A DNA stretch of 64,000 nt from Microseira wollei NIES-4236 (GCF_020521235.1 NZ_BLAY01000025.1:1-64000); one strand, 5' to 3'; positions 1 through 9,087 are shown, numbered from the stretch's first letter. Notes: generated from the sequence alone by a model not told the origin. Numbers and translations are program-made.

Positions 1-2731
1 TAATCAGAGAATCATTATTAGCAATATTAGTGGGAATGCCATCAATTAAAAGTCCTCGATCTCTGTAAATACCAATGCGTTTTCCACCCAAAACGGTTGC
101 TACCGCTGTGTTTTCAGCTACACTACCCAAGCGATCGCTACCGATTGGTTCTTGTCGCACCTGAATTTTGAGGTCGCCGCTGGTTGATTCAACTAAAGTA
201 AATTCACCCACCGCTTGGAAGTCGTGATATTGTTTGTCAATAGTTACTATACGGGGGTCGTTGTAGGTAGAACCGCCATCATCGGGTTTTTTGGGTTTTT
301 CGTCATCGTCAATAATTATGCCTGTGGCATCAATTGTAGTAACGGTATCTTTGGTAGCAAAGCTGGAACCGTCTTGTTTCTTGAGCTTAACAGTAAAGGT
401 TTCAGTTCCCTCATTCTGTGTATCTCCGGTTGTTGGCACAGTAATATCAGCGCTGATTTGTCCTGCTGGGATTGTTACTGTCCTTTGACCAGGGAAATAG
501 TCTTCACCTGCCGTTGCCGTTCCCTTTTCATACTCAACTATCAAGTTGACTGCTTCATTTGATGGTTCGCGACGCGATACTGTGAATACTAGATTGTTTC
601 CTTCTGTTGCACGCGCATCTGAGATTGAAAATGGCAGGTTGTAGGGAATTTCGTACTCAATTTCTACTATTAGGTTCTTAGGAGCATTTTGATCTGGATT
701 TTTATCATCTTGTTCTGCCCCCTCTATTTCCTTAGTGTTAATTGTTTTCAAAATTTTTAATTTTGGATCGGGATCGCTAGGTTTTGTAGGAGGGCTACCT
801 ATTAAGGGTAATGGGTCGGTAGCAAAACCATCTTCTGGTATCTTCAATGATAAGAGGGGGCCAAATTGTGAACTACCGGATAATTTTCCAATTTCAAAAC
901 TTGCTCCTGCTTGAAGAGCGCTAACATCAATTCCACCTTGAATCACAGGGCCAATGTTATTTTTTACATTGCCGAAAAGCTCATACTTTGCTTTTACTTT
1001 TACAGTTCCGGAACCTTCAGAAGGAGCTTTAAATTCAAATTTATTATTTGGGTCGCCTAAAGCTCCCTTTTGCTCAGATTGTCCATCTACTGACATTGTG
1101 ACTTCCACCCTGTCAGGATCGAACGTAAAGTCTTGCTGAAGACCCAATCCTATATTAGCCTTAATGTCTAAAAGATCGTAGCTTAATTTTGCACTAATTC
1201 TTTCTTGCGGCAGAGAAGCTTCTACTTCATTACCTAGCACTCTCAACGCAGGAAAAGAAAGAGCAAATATTCTGTCTAAATCTCCTTCTAACTTTACAAA
1301 ACTGTCTGATCTACCAGAAGCAGCAATATCTGGTAGAAGCGGATCGCTACTGTCACGAGGAGTTTTGGGTTTTATTTCTCCGTCCTTAATTTTAGGTGTT
1401 GAAGCACTAATTGAACCTGTTCCATCAGGAAAGTCAAACTTACCTGATGGATATTTAATCACATCAAAACTCAGCTTGGCTTGCCCCCCGCTGCTTTCTA
1501 TTCCTATATCAGGCTTAAAATCAGAACCAAAAGGATTTTTTATAGTAACATCTTTAAACGTAACTTTGTTTAGATTAGCCTCTAGCTCAAATCCGGCATT
1601 AGGCAACTCAAATCCTTTAGTTTTTTCCGTAAAATTTGCTTCTGAAGTTTTTACACCTACTCCTGGTATTATGGAAAAAGTTTCCCCTAAATCAATGTCT
1701 TTTGGTAATTCTACGGTTAGATCAATCGGATACTTAAAGTTAGCTTCTCCATAATTTCCTGGCGTTACAAAGACAGAACCTTTTAATTCAGACTGTAAGT
1801 CCCAATCAAATTTAACGAAAAGATTATCAACGATTCCCCCTTGGGGGTTTATTAGTATCGGTTTAAATAAGTCTGTTTGTATTCTGTTAGAGCCAATACC
1901 GCCCCAATTTACAATTTTTCCAGCAAAAAAATCAAGCGTATCTTTTTGAGTGGTCATTTCAGCCTGCTCAATCGCTACCACTCTCCCATCCAAAACGAGG
2001 ACAACTGAATCATCCTCTGTCTGTAATTGCGATAGTTCAGGCAGAGTCAATTGTTTCCCTTGAATCAGATCGGAAAAAATTTCGCCTTCATCTCCAGCAG
2101 CATCAGTTGTATTAATCTGCGAATCTATATAATGACCGTATTCTTCGAGGAAAACAGATGCAACAGCTTTCACATTCCCGTTATTCTTCTCGACAAATTC
2201 TTGCGCTAAATAAATCGTGTTTGTAGCAGCGGCAAAAGCACCATTGGCTCCCGCGAGATCAAATTGCGATCGCACCTCAATCCCCGGCAATATTCCCAAG
2301 TCTCCATTTCTCCACGATTCTGCTAAAAATGCAGTTTTATTGCCATCTAAACTGTCGCCAAATGCTATTTGCATATTAGCAATCAAATCTGGCTCGTTCG
2401 CAAATGTTTTGAGCAAATTCTCAGCAGTTTGCAGCGCTGCTTGTAGAGTAGGCATCTCACCTTCCACAATGCCAGTTACAGGATCGTTGCTATCACTCTG
2501 CCAGTTTTCCCAAGAATGCTCGAATTGATAGCGATCGCTAAATGCTGCTGCTTCCCGATACTGCTTTAAGTGCAAACTACTATCGATACTCGTTCGAGGC
2601 GTAGAAAAGCCGAGCCGCTTTTGTTCCATATGCAGCGAAAGCGGCTCAAAAGATAATATTTCTCGATCGTTTTCACCTATGCCAAAATTCCCAATAGTTC
2701 CCCGTTGGGTGAGCGTTTCAAACCCATCCAT
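1..2731 (-). CDS. Large cyanobacterial surface/secreted protein with degenerate metalloprotease-like N-terminus, Calx-beta and VWD-like domains (3' end outside window)
   Basis: Reading the minus strand from the ATG at 2731 gives one open frame of about 910 codons that runs off the left edge. Residues about 140-240 contain EFVEKNN followed by FLEEYGHYID and DAAGDEGEIF, the N-terminal signature shared by many large cyanobacterial exoproteins; EEYGH looks like a degenerate zinc-protease HExxH. A long low-complexity beta-rich middle follows. Near the left edge there is a Calx-beta repeat (FSISDARATEGNNLVFTVSR, then ATAGEDYFPGQRTVTI) and then a von Willebrand D-like stretch (DPRIVTIDKQYHDFQAVGEF). 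Calx-beta and VWD-like modules are typical of adhesins and matrix proteins, so a cell-surface or extracellular role is inferred. No classical signal peptide is visible, as is usual for this group, which may use C-terminal type I secretion. The C-terminus is not in the window. Confidence 0.85.
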   Translation of the reverse strand, partial: MDGFETLTQRGTIGNFGIGENDREILSFEPLSLHMEQKRLGFSTPRTSIDSSLHLKQYREAAAFSDRYQFEHSWENWQSDSNDPVTGIVEGEMPTLQAALQTAENLLKTFANEPDLIANMQIAFGDSLDGNKTAFLAESWRNGDLGILPGIEVRSQFDLAGANGAFAAATNTIYLAQEFVEKNNGNVKAVASVFLEEYGHYIDSQINTTDAAGDEGEIFSDLIQGKQLTLPELSQLQTEDDSVVLVLDGRVVAIEQAEMTTQKDTLDFFAGKIVNWGGIGSNRIQTDLFKPILINPQGGIVDNLFVKFDWDLQSELKGSVFVTPGNYGEANFKYPIDLTVELPKDIDLGETFSIIPGVGVKTSEANFTEKTKGFELPNAGFELEANLNKVTFKDVTIKNPFGSDFKPDIGIESSGGQAKLSFDVIKYPSGKFDFPDGTGSISASTPKIKDGEIKPKTPRDSSDPLLPDIAASGRSDSFVKLEGDLDRIFALSFPALRVLGNEVEASLPQERISAKLSYDLLDIKANIGLGLQQDFTFDPDRVEVTMSVDGQSEQKGALGDPNNKFEFKAPSEGSGTVKVKAKYELFGNVKNNIGPVIQGGIDVSALQAGASFEIGKLSGSSQFGPLLSLKIPEDGFATDPLPLIGSPPTKPSDPDPKLKILKTINTKEIEGAEQDDKNPDQNAPKNLIVEIEYEIPYNLPFSISDARATEGNNLVFTVSRREPSNEAVNLIVEYEKGTATAGEDYFPGQRTVTIPAGQISADITVPTTGDTQNEGTETFTVKLKKQDGSSFATKDTVTTIDATGIIIDDDEKPKKPDDGGSTYNDPRIVTIDKQYHDFQAVGEFTLVESTSGDLKIQVRQEPIGSDRLGSVAENTAVATVLGGKRIGIYRDRGLLIDGIPTNIANNDSLI

Positions 2732-2888
2732 AATCTGCTCCTGTATCAACTGTAAATTAAAAACCTTAGTAAGTGAAAGGATTGTAAGTAGCAATTTTTC
2801 GCTAGTCAATACCCATTAATAAAAATTAATAATTAGGCTCTGTGATAAGGAATGTAACAAAGCGAATTAGAAATAGTAGAATATCGGT

Positions 2889-3902
2889 TCAAAAATGCTG
2901 AAATCCTTGGTTAAGGCTAATAATTTTATCAGGATAATCGCCTCTAGCATCAACTAACAGCACTTCCGATTCAGTTTTAATTGTTCCAACAATGGCGGCT
3001 TTTTTATCTAATTTATTGACCAATATCTGAGCAAATTCGAGCGGAAGACACAAAACTAATTCAAAGTCTTCGCCGCCGTATAATGCCCAATTTAATGCTT
3101 GTTCTGCTGAGACAAAATTGAGTAAACTATCGGAGAGGGGAATATGCGTTCGCGTAACCACCGCCCCCACTCCACTCGCCCGACAAATCTGCACAATTGC
3201 ATCCGCTAATCCATCGCTGCTATCCATTCCAGCAATGGGTAATTGGGAATTGGTAATAGGGCATTGGTAATTGTCTAGAATGTCCCACAAAATGGGTAAA
3301 ACATCTAATCTGGGTTTGGGGCGTTGATGAGCTTTAATTAATGCTTTTTTATCGCTCTCTTTAAGATTTTGTCCTAATTCTGGGTGCAACAATAATTCTA
3401 ATCCGGCGCGGGACGAACCGTGAACGCCTGTAACTACAATTGCATAGCCCGGTTGTGCGGCACTGCGGCGGATAATCCGATTGGGGGTAACTTCGCCAAA
3501 CGCAGTGATGGAGAGGGTGACAACGGGCGATCGCACCACATCTCCCCCCACAATCGGGGTATTGTATTGTCCCAAACATTCGCTCATCCCCTCATAAACC
3601 TGCTCCACCCAACTCACCTCTGTATCCCCCGTCACAGCCAAACCTACGGTAATTCCCAGAGGAGATGCGCCCATAGCGGCTAAATCGGATAAATTAGCAG
3701 CAGCCGCACGCCAGCCTGTATCTTGGGGAGAGGTGGTGCGATCGCTAAAATGCACCCCATCGACTAACATATCGGTAGTAACAACAAGCTCGTACCCAGG
3801 CTGCAACGGCAGAACAGCCGCATCATCACCCACTATTTCAGCGGGACAAAACCGCTGCAATCGTTGCAATAACCCTTGTTCCCCAACATCCCTAATTTTC
3901 AT
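2889..3902 (-). CDS. thiL: Thiamine-monophosphate kinase ThiL
   Basis: ThiL phosphorylates thiamine monophosphate with ATP to make thiamine diphosphate, the last step of cofactor synthesis in the cytosol. The 337-residue product has the PurM-like fold signatures: EIVGDDAAVLPL near residue 23, TTDMLVDGVHFS near residue 43, AANLSDLAAMGASP near residue 68, GGDVVRSP near residue 119 and MDSSDGLADAIVQICR near residue 226. Length fits the family (about 320-340) but is slightly long because a short stretch just before MDSSDGLAD (YQCPITNSQLPI) is encoded by a TAATTGG-type repeat, described separately. The ATG at 3902 matches the usual MKIRDVGEQGLL start. The gene stands alone between the surface-protein gene and a small membrane protein gene on the same strand. 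Confidence 0.95.
   Translation of the reverse strand: MKIRDVGEQGLLQRLQRFCPAEIVGDDAAVLPLQPGYELVVTTDMLVDGVHFSDRTTSPQDTGWRAAAANLSDLAAMGASPLGITVGLAVTGDTEVSWVEQVYEGMSECLGQYNTPIVGGDVVRSPVVTLSITAFGEVTPNRIIRRSAAQPGYAIVVTGVHGSSRAGLELLLHPELGQNLKESDKKALIKAHQRPKPRLDVLPILWDILDNYQCPITNSQLPIAGMDSSDGLADAIVQICRASGVGAVVTRTHIPLSDSLLNFVSAEQALNWALYGGEDFELVLCLPLEFAQILVNKLDKKAAIVGTIKTESEVLLVDARGDYPDKIISLNQGFQHF
3237..3273. repeat. TAATTGGG-type short repeat inside thiL
   Basis: The stretch GGGTAATTGGGAATTGGTAA and its continuation has the same unit (TAATTGG/TAATAGG) that forms intergenic tandem repeats elsewhere in the window (57200, 60165). Here it lies in frame inside thiL and encodes about 12 extra residues just before the conserved DSSDGLAD motif. 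Confidence 0.6.
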
Positions 3903-4142
3903 AAACTGTTTGTAGTAGGGACTTTAGTTTCTCAAAGCCTAATAACCAAGGACGTTCGTCCTTACTACGAACTGAACTGAAAACCCCGATTTGATTGAGC
4001 ATTTTAATGGTGGTGGCGGTGCCGTACTCTGCTGGCTAACGCACCCTACTACTAACAACCCTGCGAAATTTATTTCAGCGCTAATTGTGGGCGAATCAAA
4101 TCTAAAATCTGCCATCTCAAATCTGAAATCTGAAATTATTAA

Positions 4143-4460
4143 TCACCAATCTCCTTTTGCCAAAGACGGAGGTAAACGCAATTTAGGAAAGCGATAAAAA
4201 GGTTCGCCATCGCGATCGAATTCCAGAATTGCACCAAAAGTCTTAACCTGTAGATCCAGGTACTGCTTAGCCAACTGGGAATCAACAGTTGCAGCCGCAG
4301 CTAGCTGGATCAGGGAAATACAACTATCTTGCTCTTTTAACAACTCATAGAAAGCTACTTCTAGTCGCCGTTGCTTCTGCTGATCGCCAGTTGCCTTAAT
4401 TATAAATAAGCCAGCCGTTCCAGCAAGCGCGAGGATTAATATAAACTCAACAATCGCCAT
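4143..4460 (-). CDS. Small single-pass membrane protein, unknown function
   Basis: A 105-residue product with an N-terminal hydrophobic segment (VEFILILALAGTAGLFII, residues 4-21), then a cytosolic-type helical domain. The soluble part contains LLKEQDSCISLIQLAAAATVD, resembling a short winged-helix-like or helical bundle, and ends with FDRDGEPFYRFPKL. I do not recognise a named family, although similar short membrane-anchored proteins are common in cyanobacteria. It lies about 110 nt downstream of the cyclophilin gene on the same strand and could be co-transcribed with it. Nothing in the sequence points to an enzyme activity. Confidence 0.6.
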   Translation of the reverse strand: MAIVEFILILALAGTAGLFIIKATGDQQKQRRLEVAFYELLKEQDSCISLIQLAAAATVDSQLAKQYLDLQVKTFGAILEFDRDGEPFYRFPKLRLPPSLAKGDW

Positions 4461-4568
4461 GTCAGGTAAAAATCTAGGCTAATTTATATTTTGCAATATT
4501 TTACGATATCGCTCCCAGACAATAGCCTGAGAGCGAAATTTTGGGCAGATATTGCCCTAGGGCTTAAT

Positions 4569-5684
4569 TTAAGCAGCTTGAGGCTGAACCAGATTTTCTG
4601 CCCCTCGAACTACCTTAGCCGATTCGATCGTATCGCCTGCCCGCAGCTTTTCCAACACTTCCTTCCCTTCCGTCACGTAGCCAAACACTGAATAGCGACC
4701 ATCGAGCAAGTTGAGTCCGGCGGGAGTGAGTTCGGGTTCAAATAGGAAAAAGAAAAACTGAGACGATCCCCCATCTGGAGCGAATTCGGGACGCGCCATT
4801 GCGACAGCACCATAGGCAGAAAAGGGTAAAACCGGCTGTTCGCGGAAGCGTCCGGCATCTTCTAGGGTAATACCATAAGTCGGTGCCCGGTCGCCTTTAA
4901 CCAGAATTTCTAGGGGAATGGCGCGGTATTTGCCAGTAGCTGGATCGATAAAACCTTGATCCGGGCCGGGTGGATCTCCAGCTTGCAGCACGTAAGATTC
5001 TTCAGCGCGAATAAACTTCATCCCGTCGTAAAAACCGCGCTCAACTAAATCTACAAAATTCCCAGCAGTCACGGGGGCGCTAAAGCCATCCACAATTAAG
5101 GTAATAGAGCCTTTATTGGTTGTCATTTCGATGGTGGCGCGACCTTTAAGCTGAGGCAAATTACTATATTCGGCGGGAACTTCATAGGGGAATTTCTGCA
5201 CCATCAAATCTTCTAGATCCCCGACTAAATTCAGCGCCTTGGAACGCTCAACAGAAATTTGGTTTTTATCCTTGGCTTCCTTAGCGTTGGAGAGGGCGGT
5301 TAATTGCCCTTTCAGTTCCTCGATCAAAGCCTCAGCTTTTGCTTGGCGTTCTTCAGGGATGCTGGCTAGCAATTTCTCAGGACGGGAGAGAATCGAACCC
5401 GCTTTGCTAATATCGCTAGAAATAGCACTCCAACGGCGATTAGCGCGCAGTTGGTTGGCAATGTCTTCCAAACTCGATTGCAAGTCTCGCACCGGCTGAT
5501 TGTCAATTGGTAGGGCATACCGCAATAGCGCTCTACCATCGGTGATAGGATTTCCCACAGGTAAACGGCTCTGGCGGTAGGCAGCAGAAAGCCCCAAAGA
5601 GAGCGTTACCAGCAGCAGCATCGCGATGCCGGTTAAGAGCCAGCGTTTGGCAAGCTCAAAGAATGGAAGACTAGAACGAGGCAT
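4569..5684 (-). CDS. Peptidyl-prolyl cis-trans isomerase, cyclophilin type, membrane-anchored/lumenal (TLP40-like)
   Basis: About 371 residues from the ATG at 5684 (an upstream TTG at 5708 is less likely). An N-terminal transmembrane segment (WLLTGIAMLLLVTLSLGLSA) precedes a helical region (residues about 45-170, rich in Lys, Glu and Leu) and a cyclophilin domain from about residue 185: ATIEMTTNKGSITLIVDGFS, AGNFVDLVERGFYDGMKFIR, GSSQFFFFLF, LLDGRYSVFGYVTEGKEVL. This helical-plus-cyclophilin order is that of thylakoid-lumen TLP40/cyanobacterial homologues, which catalyse prolyl isomerisation in periplasm or lumen. Several canonical active-site residues are altered (no clear FHRv motif; the position reads MKFIRAEES), so catalytic activity may be weak, as reported for the family. 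It is divergent from efp. Confidence 0.9.
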   Translation of the reverse strand: MPRSSLPFFELAKRWLLTGIAMLLLVTLSLGLSAAYRQSRLPVGNPITDGRALLRYALPIDNQPVRDLQSSLEDIANQLRANRRWSAISSDISKAGSILSRPEKLLASIPEERQAKAEALIEELKGQLTALSNAKEAKDKNQISVERSKALNLVGDLEDLMVQKFPYEVPAEYSNLPQLKGRATIEMTTNKGSITLIVDGFSAPVTAGNFVDLVERGFYDGMKFIRAEESYVLQAGDPPGPDQGFIDPATGKYRAIPLEILVKGDRAPTYGITLEDAGRFREQPVLPFSAYGAVAMARPEFAPDGGSSQFFFFLFEPELTPAGLNLLDGRYSVFGYVTEGKEVLEKLRAGDTIESAKVVRGAENLVQPQAA

Positions 5685-6005
5685 AAATAAAGTTTTAAGT
5701 ACACACAATCTTACATCTTGCCATAGAGGGGAGGACGCTCGCTTGGCGGGGACACTCTGACGCGGGAAATGAAGATAGGGAAAATGGGGAAGATGGGGAA
5801 GATGGGGAAGGTGATGCAGGTGATGAAGACGATCGAGATAGGGAAGATGGGGAAGAAATTACTTCTACTTCAATCATCTCCCTTGTCTCCCTTGTCTCCC
5901 TCATCTCCCCATCACCATAGCCCCCCTGCCCCTTTTGCCCCTGTTTGATCCCTAAGAGCGGTACAATCATTAAGCCGATCGTTCTGCCTGTGGGAAACAA
6001 GGTTC
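5685..6005. other. Intergenic region between divergent cyclophilin and efp genes with purine-rich repeats
   Basis: About 320 nt without a gene. From 5766 to 5860 the plus strand is a run of GGGGAAGAT units, and from 5875 to 5920 it is its pyrimidine counterpart (TCTCCCTTGTCTCCC), so the two halves could pair imperfectly. At 5737-5764 a copy of a dispersed element (CTCGCTTGGCGGGGACACTC) is present whose inverse occurs at 24473-24505. Promoters for the two flanking genes must lie here but no clear -35/-10 pair was identified. Confidence 0.6.
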
Positions 6006-6563
6006 ATGATTTCGAGTAACGATTTTCGACCCGGCGTATCAATTGAATGGAATAATGGCGTTTGGCGGGTCGTAGAATTCCTCCACGTCAAACCAGGTAA
6101 GGGTTCTGCTTTTGTGCGAACCAAGCTGAAAAACGTCCAAACTGGCAACGTGGTAGAACAAACCTTCCGCGCTGGTGAAACGGTGCCCCAAGCCAATCTA
6201 GAAAAGAGTACGATGCAGCATACCTATAAAGACGGCGATGATTACGTCTTTATGGATATGGAAACCTATGAAGAAGCGAGACTTTCTGCTAAACAGATTG
6301 GCGATCGCGTCAAGTACCTCAAAGAAGGCATGGAGGTGAACGTCATCCGCTGGAACACCCAAGTGATGGAAGTAGAACTGCCCAACTCGGTTGTATTGGA
6401 AATAGTTCAAACCGATCCTGGTGTCAAGGGCGACACCGCCACCGGCGGTAGCAAACCCGCTATTGTCGAAACGGGCGCGCAAGTGATGGTTCCCCTGTTT
6501 ATTTCTATAGGCGAGCGCATCCGCATTGATACCCGCGAAGATAAATATCTAGGTCGCGAGTAA
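6006..6563 (+). CDS. efp: Elongation factor P
   Basis: EF-P binds ribosomes stalled at polyproline stretches and promotes peptide-bond formation. The 185-residue protein is full length with all three domains: KOW-like domain I with the tip loop [16 protein letters not shown] domain II ([18 protein letters not shown]), and domain III ending with the family signature [20 protein letters not shown]. The tip residue in PGKGS is lysine, the position modified by EpmA-type enzymes in other bacteria; no modification gene is visible here. The ATG at 6006 follows the family start. In cyanobacteria efp is usually followed by accB, as here (165 nt apart). Confidence 0.97.
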   Translation: MISSNDFRPGVSIEWNNGVWRVVEFLHVKPGKGSAFVRTKLKNVQTGNVVEQTFRAGETVPQANLEKSTMQHTYKDGDDYVFMDMETYEEARLSAKQIGDRVKYLKEGMEVNVIRWNTQVMEVELPNSVVLEIVQTDPGVKGDTATGGSKPAIVETGAQVMVPLFISIGERIRIDTREDKYLGRE

Positions 6564-6635
6564 ATTTTAGAGGTGAGATTTTAGATTTGAGATTGGGGAA
6601 TGTCGTTCCCAGGCAGATCCGTGGGAACGAGGGTA

Positions 6636-6703
6636 ATGGGTAATGGAAAAAACAATTACCACTTACCAATTACCCATTACCTGTTACCAATTACCTTCAA
6701 AAC
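6636..6703. repeat. TAATGGG/CCATTAC tandem and inverted short repeats
   Basis: Between efp and accB the sequence GTAATGGGTAATGG is followed by TTACCAATTACCCATTACC, giving two inverted arms of the same heptameric repeat. Other copies of this repeat lie at 9018-9086, 16114-16144, 57168-57270 and 60163-60207. Confidence 0.7.
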
Positions 6704-6727
6704 GAATTTAACGGGGTCAGACTTATT

Positions 6728-7252
6728 GTGGAATTGGACTTGAATGCACTCCGCGAACTCCTGGCGGTTTTAAATCAAACCGAGATTACCGAACTGACAC
6801 TCAAAAGCGCGGACTTTGAATTGACAGTGCGTAAGGGTAGCTCATTGAGCGATCGCCCACCCGAACGCTTATCACCCCAAGCTTTAGCTTTCGACCAGGA
6901 GAGTCGCGCGATGCTCCCTGACCCGCCAGTGCGCCCTACAACGGCTGCTGCTGGCGCGGTAGGCAGTTTTGCTTCTGCTCCACCGGGATCGCCGCCACAA
7001 GCTGAGTCGAAATGGGTGGCAATTAAGTCCCCGATGGTGGGGACATTTTACCGCGCCCCCGCTCCCAACGAACCGCCGTTTGTGGAAGTGGGCGATCGCA
7101 TCCGCGTTGGGCAAACGATTTGTATCATCGAAGCGATGAAGCTGATGAACGAAATTGAAGCCGAAGTCTCAGGACAGGTAATGGAGATCCTCGTTTCCAA
7201 CGGCAATCCCGTGGAATTCGACCAAATTTTGCTGCGGATTAATCCAGACTGA
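6728..7252 (+). CDS. accB: Acetyl-CoA carboxylase biotin carboxyl carrier protein
   Basis: AccB carries the covalently bound biotin shuttled between biotin carboxylase and carboxyltransferase in the first step of fatty acid synthesis. The 174-residue product begins with the usual helical N-terminus (LDLNALRELLAVLNQTEITELTL), has a Pro/Ala-rich linker (residues about 45-95) and a biotinyl domain (SPMVGTFYRAPAPNEPPFVE). The biotin-accepting lysine is K138 in the motif IEAMKLMNEIEAE. The start is a GTG at 6728; no closer ATG fits the family N-terminus. It follows efp on the same strand, the common cyanobacterial order. Confidence 0.96.
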   Translation: MELDLNALRELLAVLNQTEITELTLKSADFELTVRKGSSLSDRPPERLSPQALAFDQESRAMLPDPPVRPTTAAAGAVGSFASAPPGSPPQAESKWVAIKSPMVGTFYRAPAPNEPPFVEVGDRIRVGQTICIIEAMKLMNEIEAEVSGQVMEILVSNGNPVEFDQILLRINPD

Positions 7253-7283
7253 ACATTACTCTATTGCTATAGAAAAGGAACTG

Positions 7284-8600
7284 TTGACACTCGGCGACCT
7301 GAAGGTACGCAGATTCTTGCATCTACAGATTCCTCTCCCTGGGAGAGGAACCCTTCATCAAGTTTGGGGGTGTGCCAAGCACCCCATCAACTAGACCGGA
7401 TGAAGCCATTACAGCACCATCCTTCTTTAGGTCTAGCTGACATGAGAAACCATCCCATTGTGCTAGGTTTCTCGCAGCATTTAAATCAGCGTTGTGGTAG
7501 TGACGGTTAGGGCAATTAAAATGATGTCCTTTCCTGGTGCCAATAGTGCCGCAAGTAGAGCAAGATTTACTGGTATAGGGAGCCGGACGCTTAATAAGTT
7601 TCAATCCTTTCAAAGCTAACTTATAATCAAGCTTTTGTTCCAAAGAATAGTACGCCCAAGAATGCCTTGATTCACCACTATCAGAACGATTTTTTTGGCT
7701 CTGCTTCATCGAGGAGCGACACCCTTCTAAGTCTTCAACCACTACATCAGCATTCAGGTATTCTGCAAATCGAACAATTCTTCTACTGATAGTGTGGTTA
7801 ACGGCTTCCATCCACCTGCGTTCCCGCTTATTCCACTTCTTTAAGGCTCGAAATTTCTTGGCTGACTGCAAGGATTGACGGCGTTTTTGGAAATGGCGAC
7901 GACGATGTTTAACTTCCTTGCCCTTAAAGAACTTTCCGAACCCCGATCCTGGTGCTACCACTGCTATATTGTTTTGCCCCCTGTCGCATCCAATTCTGTT
8001 AATCGTCTGCACTGAAGGAACTTCCAAGGTGACAGAGATGTAGGCATACCATTTCCGGCGATGACAGATGATTTTAGCCGAACCTTTATCAAGGAAAGTA
8101 TCAGGATTTAGCAGCCTATCTAGTATAGCCTGCCAGTGGGTTGACGCCACCATTACAGGAACTCGTTTTATCCCCTTAATTGTTGGGAAACTCAAGCTAT
8201 AAGTTTCCCCAAATTTGTGAATTTTCCAGTTCTGTTTATTTATTTCTGGAGGCAAGCATTTGTACTGTTTAATTTTTTTCCCAACCCCAGAAGTGGTATG
8301 CCGAATTGTTTGATTGGCGAGGGCAGACATGAGTGAAGTTTCTATCCCCGCTGTGGTTAACTTCCGTCTTTGGGGGAGAGGGATGGTTAACAACCAATTT
8401 GCCAAACGGGTGTTTTCCTCGGTCATCTCGCCAAACATACCTGCTTTGGCTTGATTGAGGTCAACAAATTTAAGTTTTAGCGTGATAGTAACTTGATTCA
8501 TATTACGATCTTAGCATAATTCTTACCCAGATAGGTAAAATATGAATGCGGTTAAAACCGCTCCTGTCCTTTTTTATCCCCGCTTTAACAAGACGGGGCT
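7284..8600 (-). mobile_element. IS200/IS605-type element carrying only tnpB
   Basis: The element encloses the tnpB gene at 7323-8501 and no tnpA. On the tnpB 3' side a TTGACACTC motif at 7284 starts a hairpin-bearing end, and the same TTGACACTC motif terminates the tnpB relic at 53280-54169. On the 5' side a hairpin is seen at about 8567-8588 (TCCCCGCTT then AAGACGGGG). The 3' end of such elements normally templates the omega/reRNA guide for TnpB, so the region 7284-7450 is the place to expect it. Exact ends are uncertain. Confidence 0.55.
7323..8501 (-). CDS. tnpB: RNA-guided endonuclease TnpB of an IS200/IS605-type element
   Basis: TnpB is an RNA-guided nuclease of IS605 elements, ancestral to Cas12. 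The 392-residue protein has the RuvC-like catalytic residues in order: Asp in IGCDRGQNNIAVV, Glu in ADVVVEDLEG and Asp in HNADLNAARNL. A zinc ribbon (CSTCGTIGTRKGHHFNCPNR) lies between the last two; its fourth metal ligand reads as Cys. A basic helix (KHRRRHFQKRRQ) follows the first catalytic motif. The frame is intact from the ATG at 8501, so the protein may be functional. No tnpA lies nearby, so transposition would need TnpA supplied in trans. Confidence 0.9.
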   Translation of the reverse strand: MNQVTITLKLKFVDLNQAKAGMFGEMTEENTRLANWLLTIPLPQRRKLTTAGIETSLMSALANQTIRHTTSGVGKKIKQYKCLPPEINKQNWKIHKFGETYSLSFPTIKGIKRVPVMVASTHWQAILDRLLNPDTFLDKGSAKIICHRRKWYAYISVTLEVPSVQTINRIGCDRGQNNIAVVAPGSGFGKFFKGKEVKHRRRHFQKRRQSLQSAKKFRALKKWNKRERRWMEAVNHTISRRIVRFAEYLNADVVVEDLEGCRSSMKQSQKNRSDSGESRHSWAYYSLEQKLDYKLALKGLKLIKRPAPYTSKSCSTCGTIGTRKGHHFNCPNRHYHNADLNAARNLAQWDGFSCQLDLKKDGAVMASSGLVDGVLGTPPNLMKGSSPRERNL

Positions 8601-8659
8601 TTCAACCTCCCGCTTCTCTTGGTAAAATTTTTGGGGATCGGTCCTTTTTGATAAATTCA

Positions 8660-9013
8660 ATGAGACAAGCGCAACCTGTACCGCAAGAAGTTGTGCAACA
8701 AGTGGCTGAGTACTTCAGCATTTTGAGCGAACCAATGCGCCTTCGGCTGTTAAACTTACTTCGCAATGGCGAGAAATGCGTGCAAGAGCTAGTAGATGCG
8801 ACGCAAACGAGTCAGGCTAACGTTTCCAAGCACTTAAAAGTGATGTTGCAGGCAGGTATCCTCAGCCGCCGCAGCGAAGGCACCTCCGCCTTCTACAAGG
8901 TGGAGGATGAGTTAATTTTTGAGCTGTGTAACCTGGTATGCGATCGCCTAGCTACCCGCATCGAACAACAAGCCCGCCACTTTCGCGATTTTAGCCTCGC
9001 CAGCAAACAATAG
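8660..9013 (+). CDS. ArsR-family winged-helix transcriptional regulator
   Basis: A 117-residue ArsR/SmtB-type repressor from the ATG at 8660. The helix-turn-helix is VQELVDATQTSQANVSKHLKVMLQAGIL, followed by the wing SRRSEGTSAFYKVEDE. The frame is open upstream to 8546, but those 38 extra codons lie in the end of the neighbouring IS element and are not part of the family, so the downstream ATG was chosen. A single Cys precedes the recognition region (GEKCVQEL) and two more lie near the C-terminus (ELCNLVCDRL), which could bind a metal or sense redox state, but the classical CVC metal box is absent. The target genes cannot be told from context. Confidence 0.85.
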   Translation: MRQAQPVPQEVVQQVAEYFSILSEPMRLRLLNLLRNGEKCVQELVDATQTSQANVSKHLKVMLQAGILSRRSEGTSAFYKVEDELIFELCNLVCDRLATRIEQQARHFRDFSLASKQ

Positions 9014-9087
9014 TTGGGTAATGGGTAATGGGTAATTGGTAATTGGTTGGAGTCTATACTTATCAGTTGAACCATTACCCATTACCG

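Noticed and set aside
215..2528. Several short plus-strand ORFs with hydrophobic content
   Set aside because: They lie opposite one continuous minus-strand frame of about 910 codons with recognisable domains, so they are shadows.
5766..5930. Purine/pyrimidine runs as a coding minus-strand ORF (Ser/Pro-rich)
   Set aside because: Low-complexity translation of repeat units; no start context and no conserved content.
8546..8659. N-terminal extension of the ArsR regulator
   Set aside because: Those codons lie in the flanking IS end and are absent from the family; the ATG at 8660 fits.
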